A stretch of DNA of 64,000 bases from NCBI GenBank assembly GCA_037200045.1, contig JBBCHM010000001.1:2294001-2358000 (forward strand), read 5' to 3'. The notes under the pieces were generated by a model. The model did no database searches. It had not been told where the DNA came from and saw nothing but the letters and a program-made list of their open reading frames with translations. This DNA is from Rhizomicrobium sp. (lineage in GTDB: Bacteria; Pseudomonadota; Alphaproteobacteria; Micropepsales; Micropepsaceae). Below, in pieces: positions 23,840 through 31,772 of this stretch. The position numbers were made by a program, and so were the translations under genes. The number at the start of each line of letters is the position of its first letter. The first letter of the stretch is position 1.

Positions 23840-24094
23840 CTCCATTCATCGCTTCGATCCGACAGAGTTCTTTGCTGGTAATTCCCGAGAACGAACGCCA
23901 ATAGGCGTTGCCCACGGGGTGCCCTAAAGCGAGTGAATGGGTCTTCGACCTTAGCGCTCCTGACTACAATTTTGTGATGCTGTGTTTCCTTTCTACCTCA
24001 GTGTTTCTGCCAATACATCCCGCACCCGCTTGCTTTTTGTCGAAGTTAGTCCGTTCGCACGCGCTGGTTCGATCCCTAGCGCGCGCACTAACAT

Positions 24095-25309
24095 TCACGC
24101 CCCAAGCATCTGCCCGTCTTGCCAATATGATGGCCTAGATGGTTGGTTTTCTTGGGGTCCGCTGTCGAGGATAGGGTTTTGCAATCGCCGTTCTTGCCAC
24201 CTGTTGCCCGCCGGTTGCCCAACATTCGCTGTACGGGCCGTCCGGGGGTTCGCGAGCTCGATTGCCGTCCGCAGCGCGGACGGCGCCACATGCGCGTAGC
24301 GCATCGTCGTGGTGATGCTCGCATGCCCAAGCAGGGCCTGCACGATGTTGAGAGGCGTGCCGTTCATCGAGAGGTGCGTCGCGAACGTGTGGCGCAACAC
24401 ATGCCAACCGATCTTGCGGAGCCCTGCACGGCGGCATGCTTCGGCAAGGGCCGCACTCACCTTTTTGTGGGTGAAGGGCTGTCCGCTCTCGTCCAAGAAG
24501 ACGTAGCCCTCGGCTTGCTTGCGGGCGCCCAGCGCTTCGAAGAGGTCTATGTCGAGGGGGACGTGGCGTTCCCGGTTGCCTTTCGGTGTGCCCAGGGACT
24601 TAGTGATGTCGGACTGCGAATGGCGGATCGCCACACTGTTATTGTGCCAGTCGATTGACGTCCATTGCAGGCCCTTGATTTCACCTTGGCGCATTCCCGT
24701 TCGAAGGGCGGCGAGGATCATCTCCCGAATGACGCCGCTGGAATGCCGCAAGAGCAGCTCGCACTCCTCCGGCGTGAGGTAATCGGTGCGGGGCGAAGGG
24801 CACTTCAGCCATACGATCTTCGGCGGCGTGCCTTTGATGTCGAGCCATTCGTATGCCGTGTGGAGGCACTTCCGAAGCATCGTGAGGTGGTTATTGATCG
24901 TTTTGTGCGACTTTCCCTCCCGAACGAGTTTTGCCTTGAACTGCTCCACATCGCGCACTCCTATTGCGGAGATCGTCATGCGCCCGAAGAACGGCACCAG
25001 TGAGGCCGCGAAGGTATACCTCTTTATGCTTTGCTCTGACGGCTTGTTGTTGGGGACGACGTACTCCTCGAACCACTTTGGCACGAATGCCGCGAAGCTT
25101 AGCTGTTCCGCCAGTCGCTTCTTTCCGGCGATATCCTCGCCTTGAGCGAGGCGGTGCCTGAGCACGGCTTCGTATGCGTTCGCGCCGGCGCGCGTGTTTT
25201 CCGGACTTCGGATTCGATATCGCTTGTGATCGAAGCGAAAATCGACCCACCACGACTTTCGGATAAGTCGTGCTGACATTATGTTTTGTCTAGCCGATGG
25301 ATTCGACAC
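24095..25309 (-). CDS. Tyrosine integrase, phage type
   Basis: Up to 404 residues (GTG at 25309; ATG at 25279 is an alternative). An arm-binding N terminus (WWVDFRFDHKRYRIRSPEN) and SAM-like core-binding region are followed by a catalytic domain with ALRTGMRQGEI (Arg), HVLRHTFATHL (His-x-x-Arg), LLGHASITTTMRYAH (His, Tyr nucleophile). It is preceded by an overlapping excisionase gene, forming an integration/excision module distinct from the att-adjacent integrase at 28155. Its attachment site was not identified, so it may be a nested element or a duplicate function. Confidence 0.9.
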   Translation of the reverse strand: MSNPSARQNIMSARLIRKSWWVDFRFDHKRYRIRSPENTRAGANAYEAVLRHRLAQGEDIAGKKRLAEQLSFAAFVPKWFEEYVVPNNKPSEQSIKRYTFAASLVPFFGRMTISAIGVRDVEQFKAKLVREGKSHKTINNHLTMLRKCLHTAYEWLDIKGTPPKIVWLKCPSPRTDYLTPEECELLLRHSSGVIREMILAALRTGMRQGEIKGLQWTSIDWHNNSVAIRHSQSDITKSLGTPKGNRERHVPLDIDLFEALGARKQAEGYVFLDESGQPFTHKKVSAALAEACRRAGLRKIGWHVLRHTFATHLSMNGTPLNIVQALLGHASITTTMRYAHVAPSALRTAIELANPRTARTANVGQPAGNRWQERRLQNPILDSGPQENQPSRPSYWQDGQMLGA

Positions 25310-25517
25310 GCCGCTGCGCCAGGTATGCGGCGAGGTCGCTCTTGGCGAAACGCACGCAGCGTCCCACCTTGAAGAACGGCACCCGCCGCTCTTGTTGCAG
25401 ACGCCGCATGCCTGACGCGGAAACGCCGAGCAGCTTTGCTGCTTCGGCGACCGTCAACAGCTCGATCGAGCCCGTCGGCTGTTTGTCAAAGAACCTGCCC
25501 GGATCGGGCGACGCCAT
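25290..25517 (-). CDS. Excisionase-type MerR/HTH_17 DNA-binding protein
   Basis: 75 residues with the excisionase HTH pattern LLTVAEAAKLLGVSASGMRR followed by VPFFKVGRCVRFAKSDLAAYL. It overlaps the integrase gene by 20 nt at GTG 25309, typical of an excisionase-integrase pair. It likely steers that recombinase toward excision. Confidence 0.85.
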   Translation of the reverse strand: MASPDPGRFFDKQPTGSIELLTVAEAAKLLGVSASGMRRLQQERRVPFFKVGRCVRFAKSDLAAYLAQRRVESIG

Positions 25518-25547
25518 TTTATCACGGCTAGGACTGGTCCCGCGAAT

Positions 25548-25736
25548 CTATGCCGCGTCGTCCTCGCTTCGGGCGAGTTGCGCGTTGATGTCATCGAGGC
25601 GTTCGCCGATGCGGATGAGCTCGTTCGACGATATGTCGATGACATCGTGGATGTCGATGAGATGAGGCTCCAGCGCGCCGGTAAGAAGCGGAATGAGAAC
25701 CTGCTCGCACAGTTCACGGAATTTTTGGGTATTCAT
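25548..25736 (-). CDS. Small hypothetical protein
   Basis: 62 residues from ATG 25736 (MNTQKFRELCEQVLIPLLTG...), an acidic helical protein with heptad-like hydrophobics (IDIHDVIDISSNELIRIGERLDDI) that could form a coiled coil. The ribosome-binding site is weak. It runs on the same strand as the excisionase, 30 nt upstream of it. Uncertain; an upstream in-frame extension to 25877 overlaps the plus-strand ATPase and is unlikely. Confidence 0.4.
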   Translation of the reverse strand: MNTQKFRELCEQVLIPLLTGALEPHLIDIHDVIDISSNELIRIGERLDDINAQLARSEDDAA

Positions 25737-25855
25737 ATGGCGCCAGTGTGCGGCCGCGACGCTTCGGATTCTATGCCCTGAAATATCGCCCAGCGCGATG
25801 GACGAGATATTTCCGTGCATATTCGTCGGCACGTGCATGCGCCACACTGCAACGG

Positions 25856-27049
25856 ATGAACTCCACTGGGATCTCATACTTCGCCCGCACCAACCACCGG
25901 AACTCCAACGTCCCCTTCGGCATCAAGCAGGCGGACCGCCTCTCGCACCTATACATCATCGGCAAGACAGGCACCGGCAAGTCCACGCTCATCGAGACCT
26001 TGGCGAAGCAAGACCTGGAAGCGGGGCGCGGCTTCGCCCTCATCGATCCCCATGGAGACCTCGTGGAGAGGGTCTCCGAGTATGCGCGCGATGAAGACCG
26101 CGTCGCATACCTCAATGCGCCAGATGGCGCGTGTCCCTTCGGCTATAACCCGCTGCGCCGCGTGCGGGACGATAAGATACCCTTGGCCGTCTCGGGCTTC
26201 ATCGAGACGCTACGGAAGCTCTGGCCGGACGCCTGGGGCGTGCGCATGGAGCATGTGCTCCGTAACACCCTCTATGCCCTCTTGGAGCAGGACGACGCCC
26301 GCCTGCCGGACATCCTCAAGCTCTATTCCAACGAGACCTATAGGAAGGGCATCGCGCGGAAGATCAGGAACGAGACCGTCCGCCGGTTCTGGCGGCACGA
26401 GTTCGAGCAGTACCACTACCGCCAGAAGGCGGATGCCGTGGCCCCTATCCAGAACAAGCTCGGGGCCTTGCTTTCAGACCCCACGCTCTATCGCATCCTT
26501 GTTGAGCCGAAGATCGATCTGAAGTTTCGTTCCATGATGGACGAGGGGAAGGTGCTTCTGGTGAACGTCTCGAAGGGACGGCTCGGGGCCGATAGCTCCC
26601 TTATGCTCGGCGCCCTTGTCGTCTCGACGCTTTCGCTCGCCGCGCTCTCCCGCGCCGATAGCGATGCGCGCCGCCCCTTCTTCGTCTATGTGGACGAATT
26701 CCAGTCCTTCACCACCCTCATGCTCGCCACCATGCTCCCGGAGCTTCGGAAGTACGGCGTGGGGATGACCCTAGCGAACCAGCACCTCCACCAGCTCGAT
26801 CCGGCCATCCGCTCGGCCGTGCTCGGCAATGCAGGGACGCTCATATCGTTCAGGGTGGGGGCCGAGGACGCGCCGTATCTGGCCCGCGAATTCCAGCCGA
26901 CGTTCGACGAACCGGACCTACTTAACCTGCCGAACCACTCGATCTATCTGAAGCTGATGATCGATGGGGCACCGGGGAGGGGGTTTAGCGCGGCTGCAAC
27001 GACGAAGGCGCTTCTGACGACCGCCCGACCGGCTGCAACAACTCGCTGA
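25856..27049 (+). CDS. Second TraD/VirB4-like conjugative ATPase
   Basis: 397 residues from ATG 25856. Walker A GKTGTGKST lies near residue 36, followed by FALIDPHGDLVERV; Walker B FFVYVDEFQSF near residue 280, then LANQHLHQLDPAIRSAVLGN. This is the HerA/TraG-like DNA-pump family, in a form without membrane helices. It differs from the larger ATPase at 3977, so the element carries two such motors. A 5' start at 25748 is possible but poorly supported. Role in transfer is inferred from family. Confidence 0.85.
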   Translation: MNSTGISYFARTNHRNSNVPFGIKQADRLSHLYIIGKTGTGKSTLIETLAKQDLEAGRGFALIDPHGDLVERVSEYARDEDRVAYLNAPDGACPFGYNPLRRVRDDKIPLAVSGFIETLRKLWPDAWGVRMEHVLRNTLYALLEQDDARLPDILKLYSNETYRKGIARKIRNETVRRFWRHEFEQYHYRQKADAVAPIQNKLGALLSDPTLYRILVEPKIDLKFRSMMDEGKVLLVNVSKGRLGADSSLMLGALVVSTLSLAALSRADSDARRPFFVYVDEFQSFTTLMLATMLPELRKYGVGMTLANQHLHQLDPAIRSAVLGNAGTLISFRVGAEDAPYLAREFQPTFDEPDLLNLPNHSIYLKLMIDGAPGRGFSAAATTKALLTTARPAATTR

Positions 27050-27431
27050 ACTTCAAGTTCGAGAGATACGGCGCGTAGATTTTGTCCAGCGACGCGACGA
27101 GGCGACCGTGAATCCTGTCGCTCTCTCGCGGTGTTCCCTCCGCGTTGTCGCGCAACAAGCTGATAAACTCGATGACGATATGCTGGGCGGTATTCTCGCG
27201 CACGCCCTCGTCCGATTTCATGTCGCGCCACGTCTTCGCGGTCGTCTTGAGGACGACGCACAAATCCTTCTGGGACTTGAACAGCAACTCCATGTGCTCG
27301 GCGAGCTCGGGGGCCAGCTTGAACCGCGGCTGGCTAGGGCCGAATTCCTGCGCCAACGCGTCCTGCGCCTGCTGTACGACGCTCAGATGCTTTTGTTTCG
27401 CCAACTGCAACCTACCAGATATTGTGTTCAT
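26985..27431 (-). CDS. Hypothetical helical protein
   Basis: 148 residues, mostly charged and helical (KQKHLSVVQQAQDALAQEF, then VIEFISLLRDNAEGTPRES). No family recognised. It converges on and overlaps the end of the ATPase gene by 65 bp. Composition fits a soluble cytoplasmic protein. The following 285 bp to the next gene hold only the hairpin at 27663. Confidence 0.5.
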   Translation of the reverse strand: MNTISGRLQLAKQKHLSVVQQAQDALAQEFGPSQPRFKLAPELAEHMELLFKSQKDLCVVLKTTAKTWRDMKSDEGVRENTAQHIVIEFISLLRDNAEGTPRESDRIHGRLVASLDKIYAPYLSNLKFSELLQPVGRSSEAPSSLQPR

Positions 27432-27662
27432 CTTGCGCCACGATACAATAATTTATTCCAGAATCTTTAACAAGATACTAATAGGCGCCACAAGGCTCTA
27501 TCAGAATCTATTCCCTATACAGTCTACGTGATTTCTTGTGGGTGCTATTGGTTCCCTGTGTTATTGTAGTTGCAACGGTAGATGCCTTCTCTCCGATGTC
27601 TCCGAATCAGCCAACGACGCGAGGTCTTGGTGAACAGGGCGAGGAACTAGCAAAAATGAGGT

Positions 27663-27690
27663 GGGCCTCGCGATCGCCATCGCGAGGCCC
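27663..27690. terminator. Perfect 12-bp hairpin upstream of small membrane gene
   Basis: GGGCCTCGCGAT and ATCGCGAGGCCC form a perfect stem with loop CGCC, 26 bp before the ATG at 27717. The T-run after it is weak (TTCTCC). It may be a terminator for upstream transcripts, a structured leader or a DNA-processing site. Confidence 0.45.
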
Positions 27691-27716
27691 TTCTCCAGCA
27701 CATCGAGGTCAGAGAC

Positions 27717-28055
27717 ATGCTGAAGAATCCCTATGTGGTGCCCAATCTCCTGGTCGTGAACTTGCGCTACGCGGCCGATACCGCACATGCGGGTGGCTTG
27801 GCTCATGGTCTCGCGGTCGCAGCCCTAGCGTTCATGCAGACGGGCGAGGTCGCCTATGCGCTCTGGCTCGCCTCGCTGGGAGTCTTGTTCGCGACGGCCT
27901 TGCTCCGGGCGATATACGACGCATGGCGCGAGACTGTGCGCGAGTTCGCGGAGCCGCCGGTTGCTCCGGCGGTCCGCCGTAGGCGCACCGTAAAGCCGCC
28001 GACGCCCCCGCCGCCGAAAAGAAAGAGCAGGAAGGCCAAGGCGAGCCGCCGCTAA
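27717..28055 (+). CDS. Small membrane protein with basic proline-rich tail
   Basis: 112 residues; GAGG stands upstream of the ATG. Two hydrophobic segments (HGLAVAALAFMQTGEVAYAL and LASLGVLFATALLRAIY) are followed by a strongly basic tail with PPTPPPPKRKSRKAKASRR, which could contact nucleic acid or acidic phospholipid. Function unknown. It lies between the transfer ATPase and the integrase at the element's right end. Confidence 0.6.
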   Translation: MLKNPYVVPNLLVVNLRYAADTAHAGGLAHGLAVAALAFMQTGEVAYALWLASLGVLFATALLRAIYDAWRETVREFAEPPVAPAVRRRRTVKPPTPPPPKRKSRKAKASRR

Positions 28056-28065
28056 GCGTGGCTCC

Positions 28066-28110
28066 GCCAAGGCCGCCGATAAGCTGCTCGCAGCTTAGCA
28101 CCCCCTTGGC
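28066..28110. repeat. Nested inverted repeat near the element end
   Basis: GCCAAGG at 28066-28072 pairs with CCTTGGC at 28104-28110, enclosing TAAGCTGC-TC-GCAGCTTA at 28080-28097. This gives a two-tier hairpin between the small membrane gene and the integrase end. It could end transcription of either gene or be an origin-like structure; no direct evidence for function. Confidence 0.45.
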
Positions 28111-28154
28111 AAAATCGAACAGCGCCGCAGAGGCGTCACCGCGAGCGTGCATTG

Positions 28155-29273
28155 TCAATTTCCGGCGAGGCATCTGACTTTGCATTCCCATTTCCCGATG
28201 GCCTCTCGCATCTCCGGCATGAAGTCATACCGCTGGTAGACGCCCACGATGCCGCCAAAGCTTCCAGAGACATGATTGAGCAGGCGTTCTATCACCGGCA
28301 ACGCCACGCCTTCGGCCGCGAGGCCCGAGGCGAACGTCCGCCGCAGGTCATGGAGCGTCCAGCCTGAGACGCCGGCGCGCTTCGCGAGCTTGGGCGAGCA
28401 TTTGGAGAAGCCGTTGAAGGGCGTCGCGAGGCCGAGGGCCGGAAAGTAGCAGGCGTCGGGATCGGCGGGAGGGCGGCCGAGGATGCTTTTCGCAAACGTC
28501 CCGAGCGGCACGACATGCTCGCGGCCGTTCTTCGCGAGCCACGCCGGGATGGTGATAACGTCATCGCCCACCATGCTCCCGGTGAGGCTCGTGATCTCGC
28601 CGCGCCGCTGTCCGGTGAGGATGAGGAGCTTCACGATGCGGCCGAAGGTGTCTTCCTCGCATGCGCGCCAGACCTTCTTGAGCTCGTCGTCCGTGAGGAT
28701 ACGGGCGCGGGCGACGTATGAGTGCGGGGCGCGCATGCGCTCCATGGGGCTCCTGTCCAGATAGTGCTTGCGGTGCGCCCAGCGGATGAACGCGCGGACC
28801 ACCACGAACGCCCGCTGCTGCTCGGCGGGCGTCTCGCAGAGGCGGCCGAGGCTCTTTTGAAGGTCGTGCGGGGACACGTCCGCGAGCTTCGTCTCACCGT
28901 ACTTGAAGTGACGCTTGAGGACATAGCCGTAGTTCTCGTGGGTGCGCCACTTGCACTCGCGCTTGACCTCCGAGAGGTATTCGTCGAGCGCGACCGTCCA
29001 GGCGACAGGCTTCGGCTTGTCCTTGCCGAGCGTGTACTCGGCAAGCCGCCGCTTGGCCTCTATGCGGGCGTCGTGCAGGCTCACGACGCCGACGCGACCC
29101 AAGGTCTCTCTTTGTCGGCGCGGGCCGTGCGTGAGGACGAAGCTCTTGGTGCCGCCTTCGCTCACGCGGACGCCGAAGCCCGGGATGAGGTCATCGGGGA
29201 AAATGACGGCGCCCTCGGAGGGCGCCTTGAGGGAACGGATGGTCGGATCGGTCAGTCGCATTTGTCTCGCCAT
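28155..29273 (-). CDS. P4-type tyrosine integrase adjacent to attR
   Basis: 372 residues from ATG 29273. The N-terminal DUF4102-like arm-binding domain (LTDPTIRSLKAPSEG, IPGFGVRVSEGGTKSFVL) is typical of P4/CP4 integrases that target tRNA genes. The catalytic domain has LTGQRRGEIT (Arg), LHDLRRTFASGLA (His-x-x-Arg) and a C-terminal NHVSGSFGGIVGVYQRYDF containing the Tyr. The gene start lies about 130 bp from the tRNA-Thr fragment, the usual layout for an integrase next to its attachment site. Longer in-frame starts would run through the tRNA fragment and are rejected. Confidence 0.93.
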   Translation of the reverse strand: MARQMRLTDPTIRSLKAPSEGAVIFPDDLIPGFGVRVSEGGTKSFVLTHGPRRQRETLGRVGVVSLHDARIEAKRRLAEYTLGKDKPKPVAWTVALDEYLSEVKRECKWRTHENYGYVLKRHFKYGETKLADVSPHDLQKSLGRLCETPAEQQRAFVVVRAFIRWAHRKHYLDRSPMERMRAPHSYVARARILTDDELKKVWRACEEDTFGRIVKLLILTGQRRGEITSLTGSMVGDDVITIPAWLAKNGREHVVPLGTFAKSILGRPPADPDACYFPALGLATPFNGFSKCSPKLAKRAGVSGWTLHDLRRTFASGLAAEGVALPVIERLLNHVSGSFGGIVGVYQRYDFMPEMREAIGKWECKVRCLAGN

Positions 29274-29401
29274 TGTCTCGCGCGAGGGCCGCGATGCGGC
29301 GATCACGCATGATGCGCCGCGATACTCCGCCCGACCGGAATAGCAACGGCTCCAATGGCTTAGGTGCAGGTATGAGACGCTATGCGCCGCAATCAAATCT
29401 G

Positions 29402-29447
29402 CTTCGTAATGATGGGGTCGCGTGTTCGAGTCACGCAGGCGGCACCA
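29402..29447 (+). other. tRNA-Thr(CGU) 3' fragment, attR of the element
   Basis: The stretch contains an anticodon loop TTCGTAA (anticodon CGU), the 3' anticodon strand TGATG, a T-arm GCGTG-TTCGAGT-CACGC and the 3' acceptor AGGCGGC, discriminator A and CCA, then six T. The bases to the left do not supply the matching CATCA, D-arm or 5' acceptor, so only the 3' part of the gene is present. This is the expected product of integration at the anticodon-loop/3' end of a tRNA gene; the intact copy should be at the left end outside the window. The about 170 bp to 29622 hold nothing else recognisable. Confidence 0.85.
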
Positions 29448-29621
29448 TTTTTTCTCGGCGCTACGCGCGGCGGCGCGGATCGTGAAAACGCCGTTGCTCC
29501 GGTGAAACGGTTCACGCACCGGTTGCCGAAGAAAACATTACGAGACCCCTTCCTTTTCGAAATGTTTTGTGGGACGCTGTAAGCGGATGGGGCGCGTTGT
29601 TTCCAACGCGTGGGGATTTTT

Positions 29622-31772
29622 GTGAAAAACTATCGCGTGCTGTGGCCGCTTGCGGCCGTGGGCATAGTTTTGCTCATTCTGCTGCTGTCCTATTGCACCC
29701 TCATTCGGCATCCGACGCCTCCCGAAAAGAGCGCCGTGCCGCTTTCGCTGGATGGCGGTCAGCTTCTGGCGCTCAACGATGCCGTCGTCACCGGTTTCGC
29801 CGGCACCGCGATCCGGACCGCGGAGCTGGCGTCCGCTCCGACCGGGCCGCAGGCCATCGAACAGACCTTTATCGATGTCGGCGGTCCCGCGGCCCGCTTC
29901 CTCAATGCGCGCGAACCGCGCCAGGTGTGGAACGGGACCATGTGGGTCGCGCCGCAGACCCGCGCGATCCCCGCCGCGCAAATCGGACAGGTCTTCGGTG
30001 TCGCGATCGACGACGCGTCCCATCCCAATGTCTATCTCGCGGCGACATCCGTGTACGGATTGAACCTGGTCGCGCGGCCCGAACGCGACGACGATGACGA
30101 CGACAAGGACAAAGCCAAGGACGATGACGACGACGCGGTGCCGCATCGCCTCCACACCGGCGGTCCCGACGCGGCGTGGATGGCCGGCCAGTTCGGCCCC
30201 GGCGGCGGCCCCACGAGCATCTGGCGGGTCGACGGCCGCGGCGGTCAGGTCACCTTGTTCGCGACGCTCGATGGCGGCGGCCCGGCGGCGCTCGGCAACC
30301 TCGCTTACGATTCGGTGCACCGTCAGCTCTTCGTCTCCGATCTGTCGACGGGCCTGATCCACCGGCTCGATCTGGCCGGGCGCGACCTTGGCCGTTTCGA
30401 CCACGGCGCCGACGGCCGCCGCGCCGCCGGCCTCGACGCGGTCGCCCACGATTCGTCGGGCGGCGTGCGCATGACCGACGCCGCGTTCGATCCGCAGAAG
30501 CCCGCCAGTTGGGGCTTCGCGCCCGCCGCGCGCCGCGTCTGGGGTTTGGCGGTGCATGCGAGCCGGCTCTATTACGCCACCGCCGACGGCCATGTCTGGT
30601 CGGTCGGCCTCAAGGACGACGGCGACTTCGCCGACGACGCGCGCAAGGAGATCGATCTTCCGGCCGGCGATCCGCCGGTCTCCGACATCGTGTTCAGCCA
30701 TGAAGGCGCGATGATCGTGGCCGAGCGCGCCGTGATCGGCACGCATTTCGACTACAGCCCGCTGCCGCCGGCCGGTGTCGCCCATGTCTATCGCTTCTGG
30801 CCCGAAAAGCCGGACGATCCGAACACCGCCAGCGCTTGGTACCAGCAGCCCGAGGAATATGCGGTGGGCTATGCGAACGGCAACCGTGCCAGCGGCGGCG
30901 GCGTCGATCTCGGCTATGGCTACCGGATCGACGACAAGGGCGTCGTCAGCTTCGATATCGACGGCTGCGAGGACGCGATCCTCTTCACCGGCGACGATTT
31001 GCGCAGCTTCCACAAGACGGCGGACGGCTTCGCGCCCGACGGCGCGCTCCGGCTCAGCGGCCTGCAGATCAGCCCGGCGCGGCCGGTGCGCGGCTTCAAC
31101 ACGCCGCCGTCGATCAGCTATTTCGTCAATTACCTCGGCCAGATGGACAGCCGCGACCACCGCGGCGCCATCGGCGGGGTGCGCGTCTATCGGCTGCCCT
31201 GCACCGGCGCGTGCCCCATCCCGCGCGGCGAGGATTTCGCGGTCAACAGCGCTCCGCCGGCCCCGCCCGGTGCGCCGCCGCCGCCTCCGCCGCCGCCAAA
31301 CCCGGCCGGCTGCACCGGCGCGGATTGCACGCCGCCCTGCACCGGTCCCGATTGCGGACCGCCCTGCACGGGACCCGATTGCGGGCCGCCTTGCACCGGA
31401 CCCGATTGCACCGGCCCGAAGATCTGCATGGCGGTCCAGGGACGCGCGGTTTGCGATCCCGCCTCCGGCGGCTGGGTCTACAAGCTGACCGCGACCGATC
31501 CGCTCGGCCTCGGCATCGATATGGTGAGCGCCTATTCGCGCGTGCCGGGCGTGACGGTGTCGAACGGTCCGCAGATTTCGCTCAATCCGCCGCCGGGCGT
31601 GATCCAGCTCAGCGGCGCCTCGCCGGGACAGGTCGTGACGGTCGATATCTGCGGCTTCAACAGCGCCGATCCGAACTACAAGGCCGGCAAGCCTTATGAT
31701 TGCTGCCGCCAGACGCTGCATGTGCGCGTGCCGCGCGGCGTGTGCAAGCCGAACGAAGGGGCTGCACAATGA
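29622..31772 (+). CDS. Large anchored extracytoplasmic protein with beta-propeller-like body and Cys-rich repeats
   Basis: 716 residues from GTG 29622 with GGGGA 5 nt upstream (29610 is another GTG). An N-terminal helix (WPLAAVGIVLLILLLSYC) anchors it. An acidic stretch of Asp and Lys (about residues 155-170) interrupts a repeat-rich body (LGNLAYDSVHRQLFVSDLS, VWGLAVHASRLYYATADGHV) that looks like a beta-propeller. After a proline run, nonapeptide-like repeats PCTGPDCGP occur, then a Cys-containing C-terminal domain. Its stop overlaps the ATG of the next giant gene, so the two likely work together at the surface. No enzyme motif seen. Confidence 0.7.
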   Translation: MKNYRVLWPLAAVGIVLLILLLSYCTLIRHPTPPEKSAVPLSLDGGQLLALNDAVVTGFAGTAIRTAELASAPTGPQAIEQTFIDVGGPAARFLNAREPRQVWNGTMWVAPQTRAIPAAQIGQVFGVAIDDASHPNVYLAATSVYGLNLVARPERDDDDDDKDKAKDDDDDAVPHRLHTGGPDAAWMAGQFGPGGGPTSIWRVDGRGGQVTLFATLDGGGPAALGNLAYDSVHRQLFVSDLSTGLIHRLDLAGRDLGRFDHGADGRRAAGLDAVAHDSSGGVRMTDAAFDPQKPASWGFAPAARRVWGLAVHASRLYYATADGHVWSVGLKDDGDFADDARKEIDLPAGDPPVSDIVFSHEGAMIVAERAVIGTHFDYSPLPPAGVAHVYRFWPEKPDDPNTASAWYQQPEEYAVGYANGNRASGGGVDLGYGYRIDDKGVVSFDIDGCEDAILFTGDDLRSFHKTADGFAPDGALRLSGLQISPARPVRGFNTPPSISYFVNYLGQMDSRDHRGAIGGVRVYRLPCTGACPIPRGEDFAVNSAPPAPPGAPPPPPPPPNPAGCTGADCTPPCTGPDCGPPCTGPDCGPPCTGPDCTGPKICMAVQGRAVCDPASGGWVYKLTATDPLGLGIDMVSAYSRVPGVTVSNGPQISLNPPPGVIQLSGASPGQVVTVDICGFNSADPNYKAGKPYDCCRQTLHVRVPRGVCKPNEGAAQ

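Larger units (their letters stand above)
1..29447. mobile_element. Integrative (ICE/IME-like) element, right-hand portion
   Basis: The region holds integrase and excisionase genes, two conjugative-type ATPases, antirestriction and methyltransferase genes and a heterogeneous cargo. It stops exactly at a 3' tRNA-Thr fragment with a P4-type integrase beside it, after which gene content becomes housekeeping. The left attachment site and intact tRNA are outside the window, so the total size is unknown. Four tyrosine recombinases inside it suggest a composite or nested element. The right boundary is well supported; that everything from position 1 belongs to one element is inference from continuity of mobile-type genes. 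Confidence 0.8.

Noticed and set aside
24061..24085. tRNA T-arm-like sequence (GCTGGTTCGATCCCTAGC) beside the phage-type integrase
   Set aside because: The stem only pairs with an eight-base loop or a G-T pair, there is no acceptor complement or CCA, and no upstream arms; not enough to call a tRNA or att remnant.
31309..31415. Short regular DNA repeats resembling a CRISPR-like array
   Set aside because: They are in-frame codons for PCTGPDC repeats within a long gene, with unit length 27 bp and no spacers. No CRISPR array or cas gene is seen anywhere in the window.
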